Origin: Methylocapsa acidiphila B2
Lineage (GTDB): Bacteria > Pseudomonadota > Alphaproteobacteria > Rhizobiales > Beijerinckiaceae
NCBI RefSeq assembly: GCF_000427445.1
Contig: NZ_KE386496.1
Location: 1-64,000 of the forward strand
DNA: 64,000 nt
Direction of reading: 5' to 3'
Part shown: positions 55,837-64,000 of the stretch, piece after piece
How positions within the stretch are numbered: position 1 is the stretch's first letter
How the letters are laid out: each line of letters begins with the position of its first letter
Notes under the pieces: model-generated
Database searches by the model: none
What the model was told of the DNA's origin: nothing
Seen by the model: the letters and a program-made list of their open reading frames with translations, nothing else
Translations under genes and position numbers: made by a program

Positions 55837-57372
55837 ATGATCCGGGTCCTCATCTTCCTTCTTATCCTGATCGGCCTGGCTTTCGGGGAGGCCTGGCTGA
55901 TCGACCGGCCCGGCGAAATTGTCCTGACATGGCAGGGATATCGGGTCGAAACCTCTGTCCTGGTCGGGCTCGGAGTGATCCTCGCCCTGGCGGCGGCGCT
56001 GGTTTTCCTCTGGAGTCTCTTGCGTTATGGGCTCCGCCTTCCGTCCTTGCTGTCGATCGCGACGAGGTCGCGCCGCCGCGACAAGGGCTATGCGGCCCTC
56101 TCTCGTGGAATGATCGCCGTCGGGGCCGGCGACGTCCAACTCGCCCGGAAATCGGCCGCCGAGGCGCAAAAATATCTCCGGCATGAACCTTTGACCTTGC
56201 TGCTCAGAGCTCAGGCCGCCCAGCTTTCGAATGATCCAAGCGAAGCGGCGCGCGCTTTTGAGGAAATGGCGCGGCGCAACGAAACCCGGCTTCTCGGCCT
56301 GCGCGGGCTCCACAGCGAGGCGCAGCGGCGCGGCGATGCCGAAAAGGCCCATCACTTCGCCAGCGCGGCGCATGAGATCGCGCCCTTGCCTTGGACGGCT
56401 CGGGCGGGGGTCGAGCATCGCGCGGCGGCCGGAGACTGGCGAAACGCGCTGGCGACGCTCGAGAGCGAGGCCGGCGCAAGGCATGTCGACAAGACCACCC
56501 GCGAGCGCCAACGCGCCGTGCTCGAGACGGCGATCGCTCTCGAGGCGGCGGATACGGATCCGGAGGAGGCGCTGCGCCTCGTTCGCGCCGCCGTCAAGCG
56601 CCAGCCCGGCCTCGTGCCGGCGATCGCGCTTAACGCCAAGCTCCTGAGCCGCAAAGGCGAGATTCGCAAGGTCACCAAATTGATCGAGACCGCATGGCCG
56701 CTCTCGCCGCATCCTGATCTCGCCAAGATCTATGTAAATCTGCGCCCGTCGGACTCCAACGCCGATCGGCTGGCTCGGGCGCTCGCGCTGGCGCGGCTTG
56801 CGCCGCGCGACGTCGAAAGCCGGATCGTCGTAGCCCGCTCCGCAATCGCCGCGGGCGACTTCAAGACCGCCCGCGAGAACATGGTGCCTCTCATCGAGGC
56901 CGGCGCGCGGCCGACGACCCGTATGTGCCTCATCATGGCCGATCTGGAGGAGGCGGAGCACGGGGCGGGCGGCTATGTGCGGGAATGGCTGGCGCGGGCC
57001 TCGCGGGCGCCGCATGACCCTGCCTGGGTCGCCGACGGCGTCATCTCGGATCATTGGCTTCCCGCGTCGCCGGTGACGGGCAAGCTCGACGCTTTCGTAT
57101 GGCAGCGGCCGATCGAGCGCTTGAATATAGGCGCGGAGGCGGAGGAAGCGATTTTCACGCCCATCCCCGCGCCGCCCGCGCCTCCGCGAATCGACGACGC
57201 CCCGGCGAAGGCGCTGTCGCCGCCCCAATCCGAAGCCGCCGCCGCGCCGAGCAGCTCGCCGGTCGCAGAGGAGTCTCAGGTGGGCCAGGTCATTTTTCCG
57301 CTGCCCGCGGCGCCGGACGATCCCGGACAAGAAGAAAATCAGAAACCGCGCGGATTGGCCCAACTTTTATGA
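55837..57372 (+). CDS. hemY: HemY family TPR membrane protein
   Basis: A 511-residue protein with two N-terminal hydrophobic segments (MIRVLIFLLILIGLAFGEAW and VGLGVILALAAALVFLWSLL), then TPR-like helices (ALSRGMIAVGAGDVQLARKSA, and repeated helical pairs to about residue 400) and a low-complexity tail. HemY is encoded with haem genes in many proteobacteria, and its exact role is unclear. It begins 46 bases after the mic60-like gene. Confidence 0.92.
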   Translation: MIRVLIFLLILIGLAFGEAWLIDRPGEIVLTWQGYRVETSVLVGLGVILALAAALVFLWSLLRYGLRLPSLLSIATRSRRRDKGYAALSRGMIAVGAGDVQLARKSAAEAQKYLRHEPLTLLLRAQAAQLSNDPSEAARAFEEMARRNETRLLGLRGLHSEAQRRGDAEKAHHFASAAHEIAPLPWTARAGVEHRAAAGDWRNALATLESEAGARHVDKTTRERQRAVLETAIALEAADTDPEEALRLVRAAVKRQPGLVPAIALNAKLLSRKGEIRKVTKLIETAWPLSPHPDLAKIYVNLRPSDSNADRLARALALARLAPRDVESRIVVARSAIAAGDFKTARENMVPLIEAGARPTTRMCLIMADLEEAEHGAGGYVREWLARASRAPHDPAWVADGVISDHWLPASPVTGKLDAFVWQRPIERLNIGAEAEEAIFTPIPAPPAPPRIDDAPAKALSPPQSEAAAAPSSSPVAEESQVGQVIFPLPAAPDDPGQEENQKPRGLAQLL

Positions 57373-57477
57373 CGGAGCTGGCAGGCGCGGCGCCGATGAC
57401 ATGCGGAGTTGCGAAACTGAGCCGGCCCGGCTAAAAGCGAAGCGCTTCCCATTCTGGCTTCCGTTGCACGGAAACAG

Positions 57478-57553
57478 GCCGCAATAGCTCAGCTGGTAGA
57501 GCACCTCATTCGTAATGAGGGGGTCGGGGGTTCGAATCCCTCTTGCGGCACCA
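57478..57553 (+). tRNA. tRNA-Thr (anticodon CGT)
   Basis: A 76-base cloverleaf: acceptor GCCGCAA pairs with TTGCGGC, discriminator A and an encoded CCA at 57551-57553. D-arm AGCTCAGCTGGTAGAGC, anticodon stem CCTCA/TGAGG with loop TTCGTAA (CGT) and T-arm GGGGGTTCGAATCCCTC are normal. Its 3' side begins a gene-poor region, which could be an integration site; no duplicated tRNA end was found in the window. Confidence 0.97.
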
Positions 57554-59381
57554 TCTAACTATCTGATTTTGTTAGAGCTATTTTCTTAGCGTGCATCAAA
57601 AGGCGGAAGCCGCGTGCGCCGTGTAAGCACTATGTAAGCAGCTGATCCAACGTCACAGCCCTAAAATTATCCCGCCCCCTCATCACTCGGAATCCGCCAC
57701 AGGTCCGCGAGTGGCCGACTCCAGCTAATCTCTTTCTTTTCTTTCTTCTATAATAGGAAGGAAGCCGTCCAAGCCGTCCATGCCGTCCAAACAACGCAAA
57801 ATCAATGCATTACAAAAGAGCCTTGCCGTCCACTAGCCGTCCAAAGCTGTCCAAATGAGACGTCACGTCGAGCTGGATCGAAGCCGCCGCGCTGGGCTGG
57901 AGCAAAACTCGCCCCCTCTTGATCTGGGGTGTTCCGGTTGCCGGTCCCTGCATGCTGAGGAAGCCGTCGCCGACATGACGGACCAAGAAAAAAGCCGCGC
58001 AGAGGGCCATATGAGCGCTGCAAGACCGGCCTTCCCATGACCAAGATCCGGCGGGGTCTCTTCGCCGCCCGCTTGCGGGCAGGATCAGAAGGGAAGACAT
58101 GGGAGCCGACTTGCGTCGAGTGAAGCGCTCGAGCTGATTGCGTCGATGCCGGCGCAACCTATGAGCCGCACCTTTACAGCGCATTGTGAGCGCGCCGCGC
58201 CGGCTTTGATCGACGTCATTGCGGCTCGTGATCCAGGCCGAAGGCCGGCGTAGGGAGATGTTTCGGCGAAGTCAGGCGTCGAACTCATCGAGCGGCGAGG
58301 TTCGGCTCGACGTTGGCCCCGCGCCGCAGCCATGCCAAGCTTAGTCGACCTTGCTGGCGCGCGCGATCCACTCGTCGGCAAGGTTTCGGACCGCCGCGCC
58401 GTACGATGCTCGCCTTATCGGATCTTATATTTATGCGGACGGCCGAGACTTCGGGCTCCAGCGGATTTTCTATCACGCCACCAGCGATCCCGAATCGATG
58501 ATCGCCCTCAAGGGCGCGGCGACGCCCGGTTTTGTTGTGTCAGGATGACCGGAAACCCCGCAGCGGCAGCCCATTCTGCGTTTCGCCCCGTCGGAGGCTG
58601 ACGGCTCTCTCGAGTCTCAAGGCAGATCAGCCGAGAACAAGAATATCAGCCTCCGACCGCCGGAAAAAGGCCGAGCGGCGCTATAGCGTCAACCATGTCA
58701 ACGTCATCCGTCAACATCGTCAACCCTGATTTTCCAAACTCTCGCTAGCAAAATCCCAGACTGCGCGGGCGGCGCAAAGGAAAAAGGGAGGGGGAAGGAC
58801 CCGCGAGAGCATTTCGTGTACCACTGACGGTTCTACCCGATCGCGTTGAGCAGGTGTTTCAAGATTACTGATGCAGTTCTCGCCAAGAGGCCCATGACCG
58901 CGAGACCTCTACTCGTGCTGCTTCCTTGCCGCAGAACGCGCGGATCGGAAACCCCACCGCTCGGCAGAGCGCATTTGAGCATGGGTGTTGGTTTGGACTT
59001 ATGCACGCGGTGCGTCGCGCTGGCATATCGTAAAGATGGTCCTTTATCAGGGGTCCTCACGGATTGTCGCAGGTCCGCCTATGCACCAGCCGCCAGACCC
59101 TCGTCCCCCGCGGCTGAGATTTGAGGTCCTCTTCTCCACTTTCGAGGCCTTTTCCAAAACCGGAAACCACCTCTGCGACTGCCATTCCGCGTCGACCCTG
59201 GCCACTCGCTCGGAAGATGCGCCAGGTGCTCGCCGCGGAGAAACGACGGCCTTCAGGGCGCTCAGATCCGCAGGCCCCCGAAAAATTTACAATTCGCTAT
59301 GGTTTATCAGTTGTTTATCCAGCATGATGCGCGCGGCGGGTCTGCGCCGTTCGTCCATTTTCTGACCGGCCGAGTATTGAA
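57554..59381. other. gene-poor stretch after tRNA-Thr, possible island edge
   Basis: About 1.8 kb without a supported gene. Many short overlapping open frames exist, but none shows a recognisable domain. It includes the GCCGTCCA repeats near 57764-57853. A fragment encoding ADGRDFGLQRIFYHA at about 58435-58480 might be a remnant. No integrase or transposase is visible. The stretch looks like decayed or non-coding island DNA. Confidence 0.5.
57764..57853. repeat. GCCGTCCA repeats, iteron-like
   Basis: Five exact copies of GCCGTCCA occur at 57764, 57773, 57782, 57825 and 57836, plus a one-mismatch copy (GCTGTCCA) at 57846. The first three have a strict 9-base period. Such iterons often mark replication or control regions of integrative elements. 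No replication gene is present nearby. Confidence 0.55.
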
Positions 59382-62300
59382 ATGCCGACTGCGCGCCCAC
59401 AACCTGCTTCAGCTATGCTCGCACAGCGGATGGAAGCGGTCATTACCACACTAGGTTTCGACGAAACCCACGGGCTCATGCGGCGGTGGTCCGACTTCCA
59501 GTCTATGACCAATCGACATGTGGTGCGGCAAGCTTTCGACACTATCCGCGTGCATGCCGTGTTCGGTTTTACGTCTAGCCGTCACAATGCGCTGAAATTT
59601 GCACCCATCCTTTACTTGGCGATCGCGGACGACGACGCTGCAGCCACTGCGGTGCACCGGCTTGTCTGGAGTCAGGGCGTCGTCCCGATCCTGTTCGTCG
59701 CGACGCCGAGAGGTCTTCAAATCCGGCGCAGCCTTATGCCAAGCACGACGCGCCCGGTTATTGTCCCCTGGGACCGCTTGAGCGACCGCGCGAGCATTCC
59801 GCCCGAGTTGATGTCGCTCACCGCCATGGCGCTATCGAGTTCTGTCGTGTGGCGCGACTATATAACGGACCGATCGAACCGCGTTGACGCTGCACTGTTA
59901 AGGGCGATTGAATCCTTAAACAAGGCCGTTCGCCGCGACCACGCCGCGCTTCGTCAACAGCCCGCACTCATCAATGCCATTATCGGCCGCTTCATCTATT
60001 TCTTTGTCCTTCTCGACCGGAAGATTATCGACCGCACGTGGATCGCCGGGCTGAAGGATCAAACTGGTAAGGCGGCATGCCCGCAGATCGCCGCATCCAT
60101 CGACGAGCAGGGCAATGTCGATATTAGCGACCGGCCGTGGCCCGCTCGGGAAGTTTGGTTGCTGTTTGACAAGATCGATGACGTACTAAACGGCGCGATC
60201 TTTCCGATTTCTTCGAGCGACAGGCGCTTCATTCCTACCAACGCGCTTCATTTGGTGCGCCGCGCGATCAGACACGGCGATACGCTCAGCGCCGGCGCGC
60301 GGCAGCTTGGTTTTCTCGATGTCTCGTTCTCGACGCTTCGCACTGAGACGATCTCAGCGATCTATGAGCTCTTTCTTATGATCGAAGACCCAGACGAGAA
60401 GGACGATAATGGCGCGTTCTACACGCCACCTTTCCTCGTCGACTATATGCTCGATGAAATCGACCGCATTCGAGCTTTCACCGCCAAAAGCCGCGTAGTC
60501 GATCCAGCGGCCGGCTCGGGAGTCTTCCTCGTCGGCGCCTATCGTCGTATCCTTGAGCGCGAGATGCCGCGCCGAAAGTGGACGCGCGCGCATTTTCAGA
60601 AAGCGCGCGCCATTCTGGAAAGCGCAATCTTTGGCATCGAGAAAAACCGCCAGGCTGCAAACGTCGCACGTTTTAGCCTCTATTTGACCCTGCTCGATTA
60701 TGTCGAGAATGCCTCGATCAAGGAGCTCAAACAGCTGGCCGGAAGCCCCAGGGTCTTTCCGTGCCTTGGCGGGAATGTATTGGACCGTGATCTCTTTTCG
60801 ATTTCCGGCGACGATTTGGCTCGCCTCGGGCGCTTCTCGCACGTGGTTGGCAATCCCCCCTGGGGAAGCTTCGGCGAACAGACGGGCCGTAGCAATGAAC
60901 AGCGCAGCGTGACGAGCGGCTCACAGCGTGACGCACGGCTTAAGCTCGCCCGCGATTATCTCGTTTCGCTCGATTCGGTCCTGTACCCGGTTAGCAACAA
61001 GCGGCTCTCTGAATTATTTGTCTGGAAGATCCTGCGTGACCTTTTGCAAAAAGGCGGCGTGTTCGGCCTTCTAATCTCGACACGCAGCTACGTAGCGCCC
61101 TCCGCTGGGGCGTTCCCAGCGGCGCTTGCGAAGCACGTGAAGCTCGTCGGCCTCGCCAACCTGTCGCATTTCCGCTATCGCCTGTTCAAAGGCGCGCGCA
61201 GTCCCGCGCTTGCGATTTTCGCCGAGAATCGCGAGCCGGCCGACCTTGATACCGTATGGGTCTATTCGCCGCTCTTGACATCGCAGCCGATCGGCGAAGC
61301 GGGTCACCTCTGGTCAATTATCGTGTCGGAGAACGATGTCGAGCCGCACAAGCTTCGTGACTTGTCGCGCTCTCCCGAAAGTTGGTTCTGGGCGTTGATG
61401 CTTCGTCCCATGGACCGGCGCTTCGCCAACCATCTCAGGTTGTGGTCACGGCACTTCAAGCGCTCGTTTGGAGATTTTATTTCCGCATCGCATCTCGTCA
61501 TGAGCCGCGGCGGCAACGCCTCACAAACTGGTGTTCCATCTGACCTGCTTCTCACGAGCGAAAATTATCAGGCGAAGCTCGGGCTGCAGGGGCTGAGAAT
61601 TGGCGGCTACCCGCATGATCGCCTGCGCGCTCTAACCCCGAAGGGCGCGTTCGCGAAGCTGTTCGCAGGTGGCGTCGTATTTATTCCGCGACACATGAAT
61701 GTGGTTCTTTATGTCGAGGAGCCGATTGCATTCGTTTCAACGTTCAACGCACTCTACACTGAAGATCCCCGCGCCATGGATAGAGGCGCAATCGCGGCCA
61801 TGAAAGGCATTGCGCGTTATCTCACTTCGGACGTCGCGCGCTATCTTTACGCACTGTTCGGCAAGACCCGTATTCTTGACAGCGCTCGCCTTGAGAAAGG
61901 CGATCTCGAATTGGTTCCGTTTCCATTCGTGAATCTCGCCGACGCCGACCTGCAGCGGCTGGAGGAGATGGATGAAAACGCAATTACGACGCTCTTCGCC
62001 GAAAAGGTCGGGCTTGACGCGGCCTTCGTGCACGCTGTCACCGAATACAAGCTTTTTCGCCGCGGTTATGAGGACTCGCAAGTTCCAACTTCCGCGCTGG
62101 GGCCACCCGACAGCGAAACCGTGCGATACTATAAATCGATGCTATTCAGCCGCTTGGCCGAACACTTCGGCGCTGCCACGAGTTTCGAGTGCAGAGTCCG
62201 GCAGCCGCGTGCCTCCGAGCACTTCGCGGTCATGAGCATTCAGATTGGTCGTCTGGGCGCGACGCAGGCGGATGCGGTCGCGGAGCCGCTGTTCGATGCC

Positions 62301-62471
62301 ATTAAGGCCAACATGGGGTTCAGTCCACTTGCGCGGATCATGTTCGACGCAGTTGCTTCTCGCGTTGCGGTAGCCAAGCCCTGGACGCGCGTTGCCTGGA
62401 CCGTTGAACAAGCCTACGCAGACGCCCGTAGCATCTCCGAAGAGGTTTTGCGTTCCGGAGCAGCCTCGTGA
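59382..62471 (+). CDS. N6-adenine DNA methyltransferase (Eco57I/type IIG-like)
   Basis: A 1029-residue protein. SAM motif I is VVDPAAGSGVFLVG at about residues 371-384, and the catalytic NPPW is in VVGNPPWGSFGE at about 490. The N-terminal 330 residues contain VHRLVWSQGVVPILFVATP, which resembles N-terminal domains of type II modification enzymes; I see no clear PD-(D/E)xK nuclease motif there. The C-terminal half probably has target recognition (FPFVNLADADLQRLEEMD) and a long tail. GTGA overlap with the next gene shows translation coupling. It may be the modification half of a restriction-modification or phage-defence pair. Confidence 0.85.
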   Translation: MPTARPQPASAMLAQRMEAVITTLGFDETHGLMRRWSDFQSMTNRHVVRQAFDTIRVHAVFGFTSSRHNALKFAPILYLAIADDDAAATAVHRLVWSQGVVPILFVATPRGLQIRRSLMPSTTRPVIVPWDRLSDRASIPPELMSLTAMALSSSVVWRDYITDRSNRVDAALLRAIESLNKAVRRDHAALRQQPALINAIIGRFIYFFVLLDRKIIDRTWIAGLKDQTGKAACPQIAASIDEQGNVDISDRPWPAREVWLLFDKIDDVLNGAIFPISSSDRRFIPTNALHLVRRAIRHGDTLSAGARQLGFLDVSFSTLRTETISAIYELFLMIEDPDEKDDNGAFYTPPFLVDYMLDEIDRIRAFTAKSRVVDPAAGSGVFLVGAYRRILEREMPRRKWTRAHFQKARAILESAIFGIEKNRQAANVARFSLYLTLLDYVENASIKELKQLAGSPRVFPCLGGNVLDRDLFSISGDDLARLGRFSHVVGNPPWGSFGEQTGRSNEQRSVTSGSQRDARLKLARDYLVSLDSVLYPVSNKRLSELFVWKILRDLLQKGGVFGLLISTRSYVAPSAGAFPAALAKHVKLVGLANLSHFRYRLFKGARSPALAIFAENREPADLDTVWVYSPLLTSQPIGEAGHLWSIIVSENDVEPHKLRDLSRSPESWFWALMLRPMDRRFANHLRLWSRHFKRSFGDFISASHLVMSRGGNASQTGVPSDLLLTSENYQAKLGLQGLRIGGYPHDRLRALTPKGAFAKLFAGGVVFIPRHMNVVLYVEEPIAFVSTFNALYTEDPRAMDRGAIAAMKGIARYLTSDVARYLYALFGKTRILDSARLEKGDLELVPFPFVNLADADLQRLEEMDENAITTLFAEKVGLDAAFVHAVTEYKLFRRGYEDSQVPTSALGPPDSETVRYYKSMLFSRLAEHFGAATSFECRVRQPRASEHFAVMSIQIGRLGATQADAVAEPLFDAIKANMGFSPLARIMFDAVASRVAVAKPWTRVAWTVEQAYADARSISEEVLRSGAAS

Positions 62472-63250
62472 CTATTGCAGGATTTTTCTCGGCACATGCT
62501 GGCGGCGCCGATCAGACGGCCCGCATCCTTGTTTGGGAGCAGATGCTTTATCAAGCCATGCGCTTACTAGAAGAAGCGCATCGGCGGGTTTGCAGCCCTG
62601 ATGGACAGGAACAGCTTCGCAAGCTCGATGGTTGGTGGCGTGAAACGAAATCAAGGCTCAACGGCAAACCATGTCTGGTACCCTCCGAGGAGGCGATCTC
62701 GGAGGCGCTTTGCACCGAGATGGAAAAGATTAGGGATGAGATCGTCCTAAAGAAGCTCCCGGCAGATGCGACGATGGCGGGTGTCGACATGCTGGCGGTC
62801 GCGAGCGAGCAGCCCCGAAAGATAAAGACTGGAATCGGAAAGCATTCTAAACCGACCGATATTCGCATTTACCGGCTTAATTCCGAGAAGCTCGACCTTC
62901 GAATCGAGGCAAAAGTCGTATTGCGCAATGCCGACCTGAAGAACAGCTATCTTTCGGGCAACGGCCTGAAGCGATTTTCTGATCCCAAGGAGCCCTACAC
63001 CGATCATGAAATCGGCGGCATGGTCGCTTACTCGGTAACGGACGATAAGGCGACGTGGCTCACGCGCATTGATGATGCGCTTCGGGCTTCTACGCCGCCA
63101 GTACCGACCTTCAGGCATCACATCCAGACGTCGCCCGACGAAACTCTCTTTAGCCGCGTGCCGTATGCCATCACGACAAGCCTCCGGAACGAGGTTCTGG
63201 TATTTCACGTCGTTCTTGAGTTTATGTGCGAGCCCGACGCCCGCACATGA
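62468..63250 (+). CDS. probable PD-(D/E)xK-type nuclease partner of the methyltransferase
   Basis: The 260-residue protein starts with GTG at 62468, overlapping the methyltransferase stop. A candidate nuclease core is KPTDIRIYRLNSEKLDLRIEAKV, split here as D131 followed by E147-A-K149, with a Glu-rich helix upstream (PSEEAISEALCTEM). The following GLKRFSDPKEPYTDHEIGGMVAY resembles a segment I associate with restriction-like proteins. No named family is recognised. As partner of the methyltransferase it would be the restriction effector. This is an inference from motifs and gene order. Confidence 0.55.
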   Translation: MTIAGFFSAHAGGADQTARILVWEQMLYQAMRLLEEAHRRVCSPDGQEQLRKLDGWWRETKSRLNGKPCLVPSEEAISEALCTEMEKIRDEIVLKKLPADATMAGVDMLAVASEQPRKIKTGIGKHSKPTDIRIYRLNSEKLDLRIEAKVVLRNADLKNSYLSGNGLKRFSDPKEPYTDHEIGGMVAYSVTDDKATWLTRIDDALRASTPPVPTFRHHIQTSPDETLFSRVPYAITTSLRNEVLVFHVVLEFMCEPDART

Positions 63251-63712
63251 GCGGCGCAGCCAGTATCGATCCCATTCTTAATCCAGCCAGTTGACGCGGG
63301 TTCGGCGGTCACCACGTGGCGGCCTTTCCCTACGTCGCCTTCTATCTTCCTCGAAATCTGGCCGATGAAGTGTTGGCGATCTCCGACCCGGAAGACGTCG
63401 GCCTTGACCTTGTGAAGAGCGGGCTCGCGCGCCTCTACAGCCGTACGGACTACGACCTGCATCGTTTCGGTCAGATCGCGCCGACCCGGCATTTGGCGCG
63501 AGGCCGAGCGTTTGACGACCCGCATACCCACGTCGGCCGAGCTCGAGAGCCAGCCGTCGAGACGGAAAACCCTCGGCAGCAGTGCCGATCGACGCAAGAC
63601 CGCCCTTTCACCGCGATCTCGGCTGTCCTTGCGTCCGCCGTCAACGAGCCGGAAAGTCGCGCCGCTTGGTCGGAGAGCCCACCCGCGCCGTGCATGACTC
63701 CAGGGATTAACC
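63251..63712. other. stretch after nuclease, possible gene remnant
   Basis: A plus-strand frame at 63316-63735 (GTG start) reads VAFYLPRNLADEVLAISDPEDVGLDLVKSG early on but loses protein-like character later and overlaps the HicB gene at its end. A minus-strand frame at 63205-63597 is equally unconvincing. I treat it as non-coding or a gene remnant. Confidence 0.35.
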
Positions 63713-64000
63713 TTAGGCGTCCTCCAGCTTCATAACTTCCTTCGCGGCCCTTGCGAGAAAGCCAGATCGCGTAAGACCATGATGCTCAGAATAGGCGTCG
63801 ATTTCCGCAAGGACGTCCTCTGGCAGGGTGATGTTGACACGAACGGTCTTTGCGACCGGCGACGGAGCCTTGACCAAAATAGCGACGCCGTCGCGGTTCT
63901 CTGGATTGTTCATGACCGATTCGAGAGAAGACGCCTCCGGGATAGCCTCGCCGTCGGCGACCATTCCTTCGATATGCAAAGCAAGCGCCTCCTCGGCCAT
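63713..64000 (-). CDS. hicB: HicB family antitoxin, partial
   Basis: The visible 95 residues are the C-terminal part of a HicB antitoxin: EEALALHIEGMVADGEAIPEASSLE is the end of the HicB domain, and TVRVNITLPEDVLAEIDAYSEHHGLTRSGFLARAAKEVM is a ribbon-helix-helix DNA-binding domain. The N-terminal start and the toxin gene hicA lie beyond 64000. HicB blocks HicA, an mRNA-cutting toxin. It fits the island-like content of this end. Confidence 0.8.
   Translation of the reverse strand: MAEEALALHIEGMVADGEAIPEASSLESVMNNPENRDGVAILVKAPSPVAKTVRVNITLPEDVLAEIDAYSEHHGLTRSGFLARAAKEVMKLEDA

Noticed and set aside
57764..57853. CRISPR array
   Set aside because: The repeats are only 8-9 bases, with no regular unique spacers and no cas genes.
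57810..58184. 124-residue minus-strand open frame
   Set aside because: It overlaps other open frames, has no recognisable domain and spans the repeat region.
57478..59381. Complete integrated phage at tRNA-Thr
   Set aside because: There is no integrase, capsid or terminase gene, and no duplicate of the tRNA 3' end in this window.

Overview
The window reads as a chromosomal segment of a GC-rich alphaproteobacterium. The best guess is a Hyphomicrobiales member near the Beijerinckiaceae/Methylocystaceae methylotrophs. This rests on an alphaproteobacterial DnaA, a tsaD/hemC divergon, a Mic60-like protein next to HemY, an Omp25-type porin, a Zur-type Fur protein, and an ABC/beta-propeller set of the kind found beside PQQ-dependent alcohol dehydrogenases. 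The genus is not proven by anything here.

Layout. 1-799 is a gene-free leader with weak DnaA-box matches. 800-6628 holds housekeeping genes: dnaA, ruvC, ruvA, tsaD (minus strand), hemC and hemD. 6628-10433 is a tightly coupled operon of PQQ-alcohol-dehydrogenase-associated transport and beta-propeller genes, followed by a soluble cytochrome c (minus) and a NitT/TauT-type ABC transporter to 13494. 13585-23074 is mixed: recQ, zur, bdhA plus a patatin, tspO, a DinB-family gene, a His-rich secreted protein, pheT and a DUF938 methyltransferase. tRNA-Arg(CCG) follows at 23275, then a twice-frameshifted SDR pseudogene, a YgiQ radical-SAM protein, an Omp25-like porin, an S53-like peptidase, an NlpD-like lipoprotein, an EF-G paralogue and an RND efflux pair. 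38808-46904 is a phenylalanine/tyrosine catabolic cluster (phhA, hppD, hmgA, a fumarylacetoacetase-family gene, maiA) with a sulfatase between hppD and hmgA. 46939-54213 carries a membrane patatin, a phytase-like secreted protein, a BaiN-type flavoprotein, an Ogt-type repair protein and a GNAT acetyltransferase. 54435-57372 is mic60-like and hemY. tRNA-Thr(CGT) at 57478 begins a region that looks like a mobile island: 1.8 kb of gene-poor DNA with iteron-like GCCGTCCA repeats, then a large N6-adenine DNA methyltransferase coupled to a probable PD-(D/E)xK nuclease, and finally a HicB-type antitoxin cut by the window edge.

Functional links. HemC and HemD make uroporphyrinogen III; HemY and the Mic60-like protein normally belong to the same neighbourhood but lie about 48 kb away here. 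The Phe/Tyr pathway ends in fumarate and acetoacetate, and acetoacetate connects to BdhA. The most notable points are the methyltransferase/nuclease module beside tRNA-Thr, the absence of a canonical hemC start codon, the split heme/Mic60 locus, an orphan PQQ-type ABC cluster without its dehydrogenase, and several perfect intergenic palindromes.
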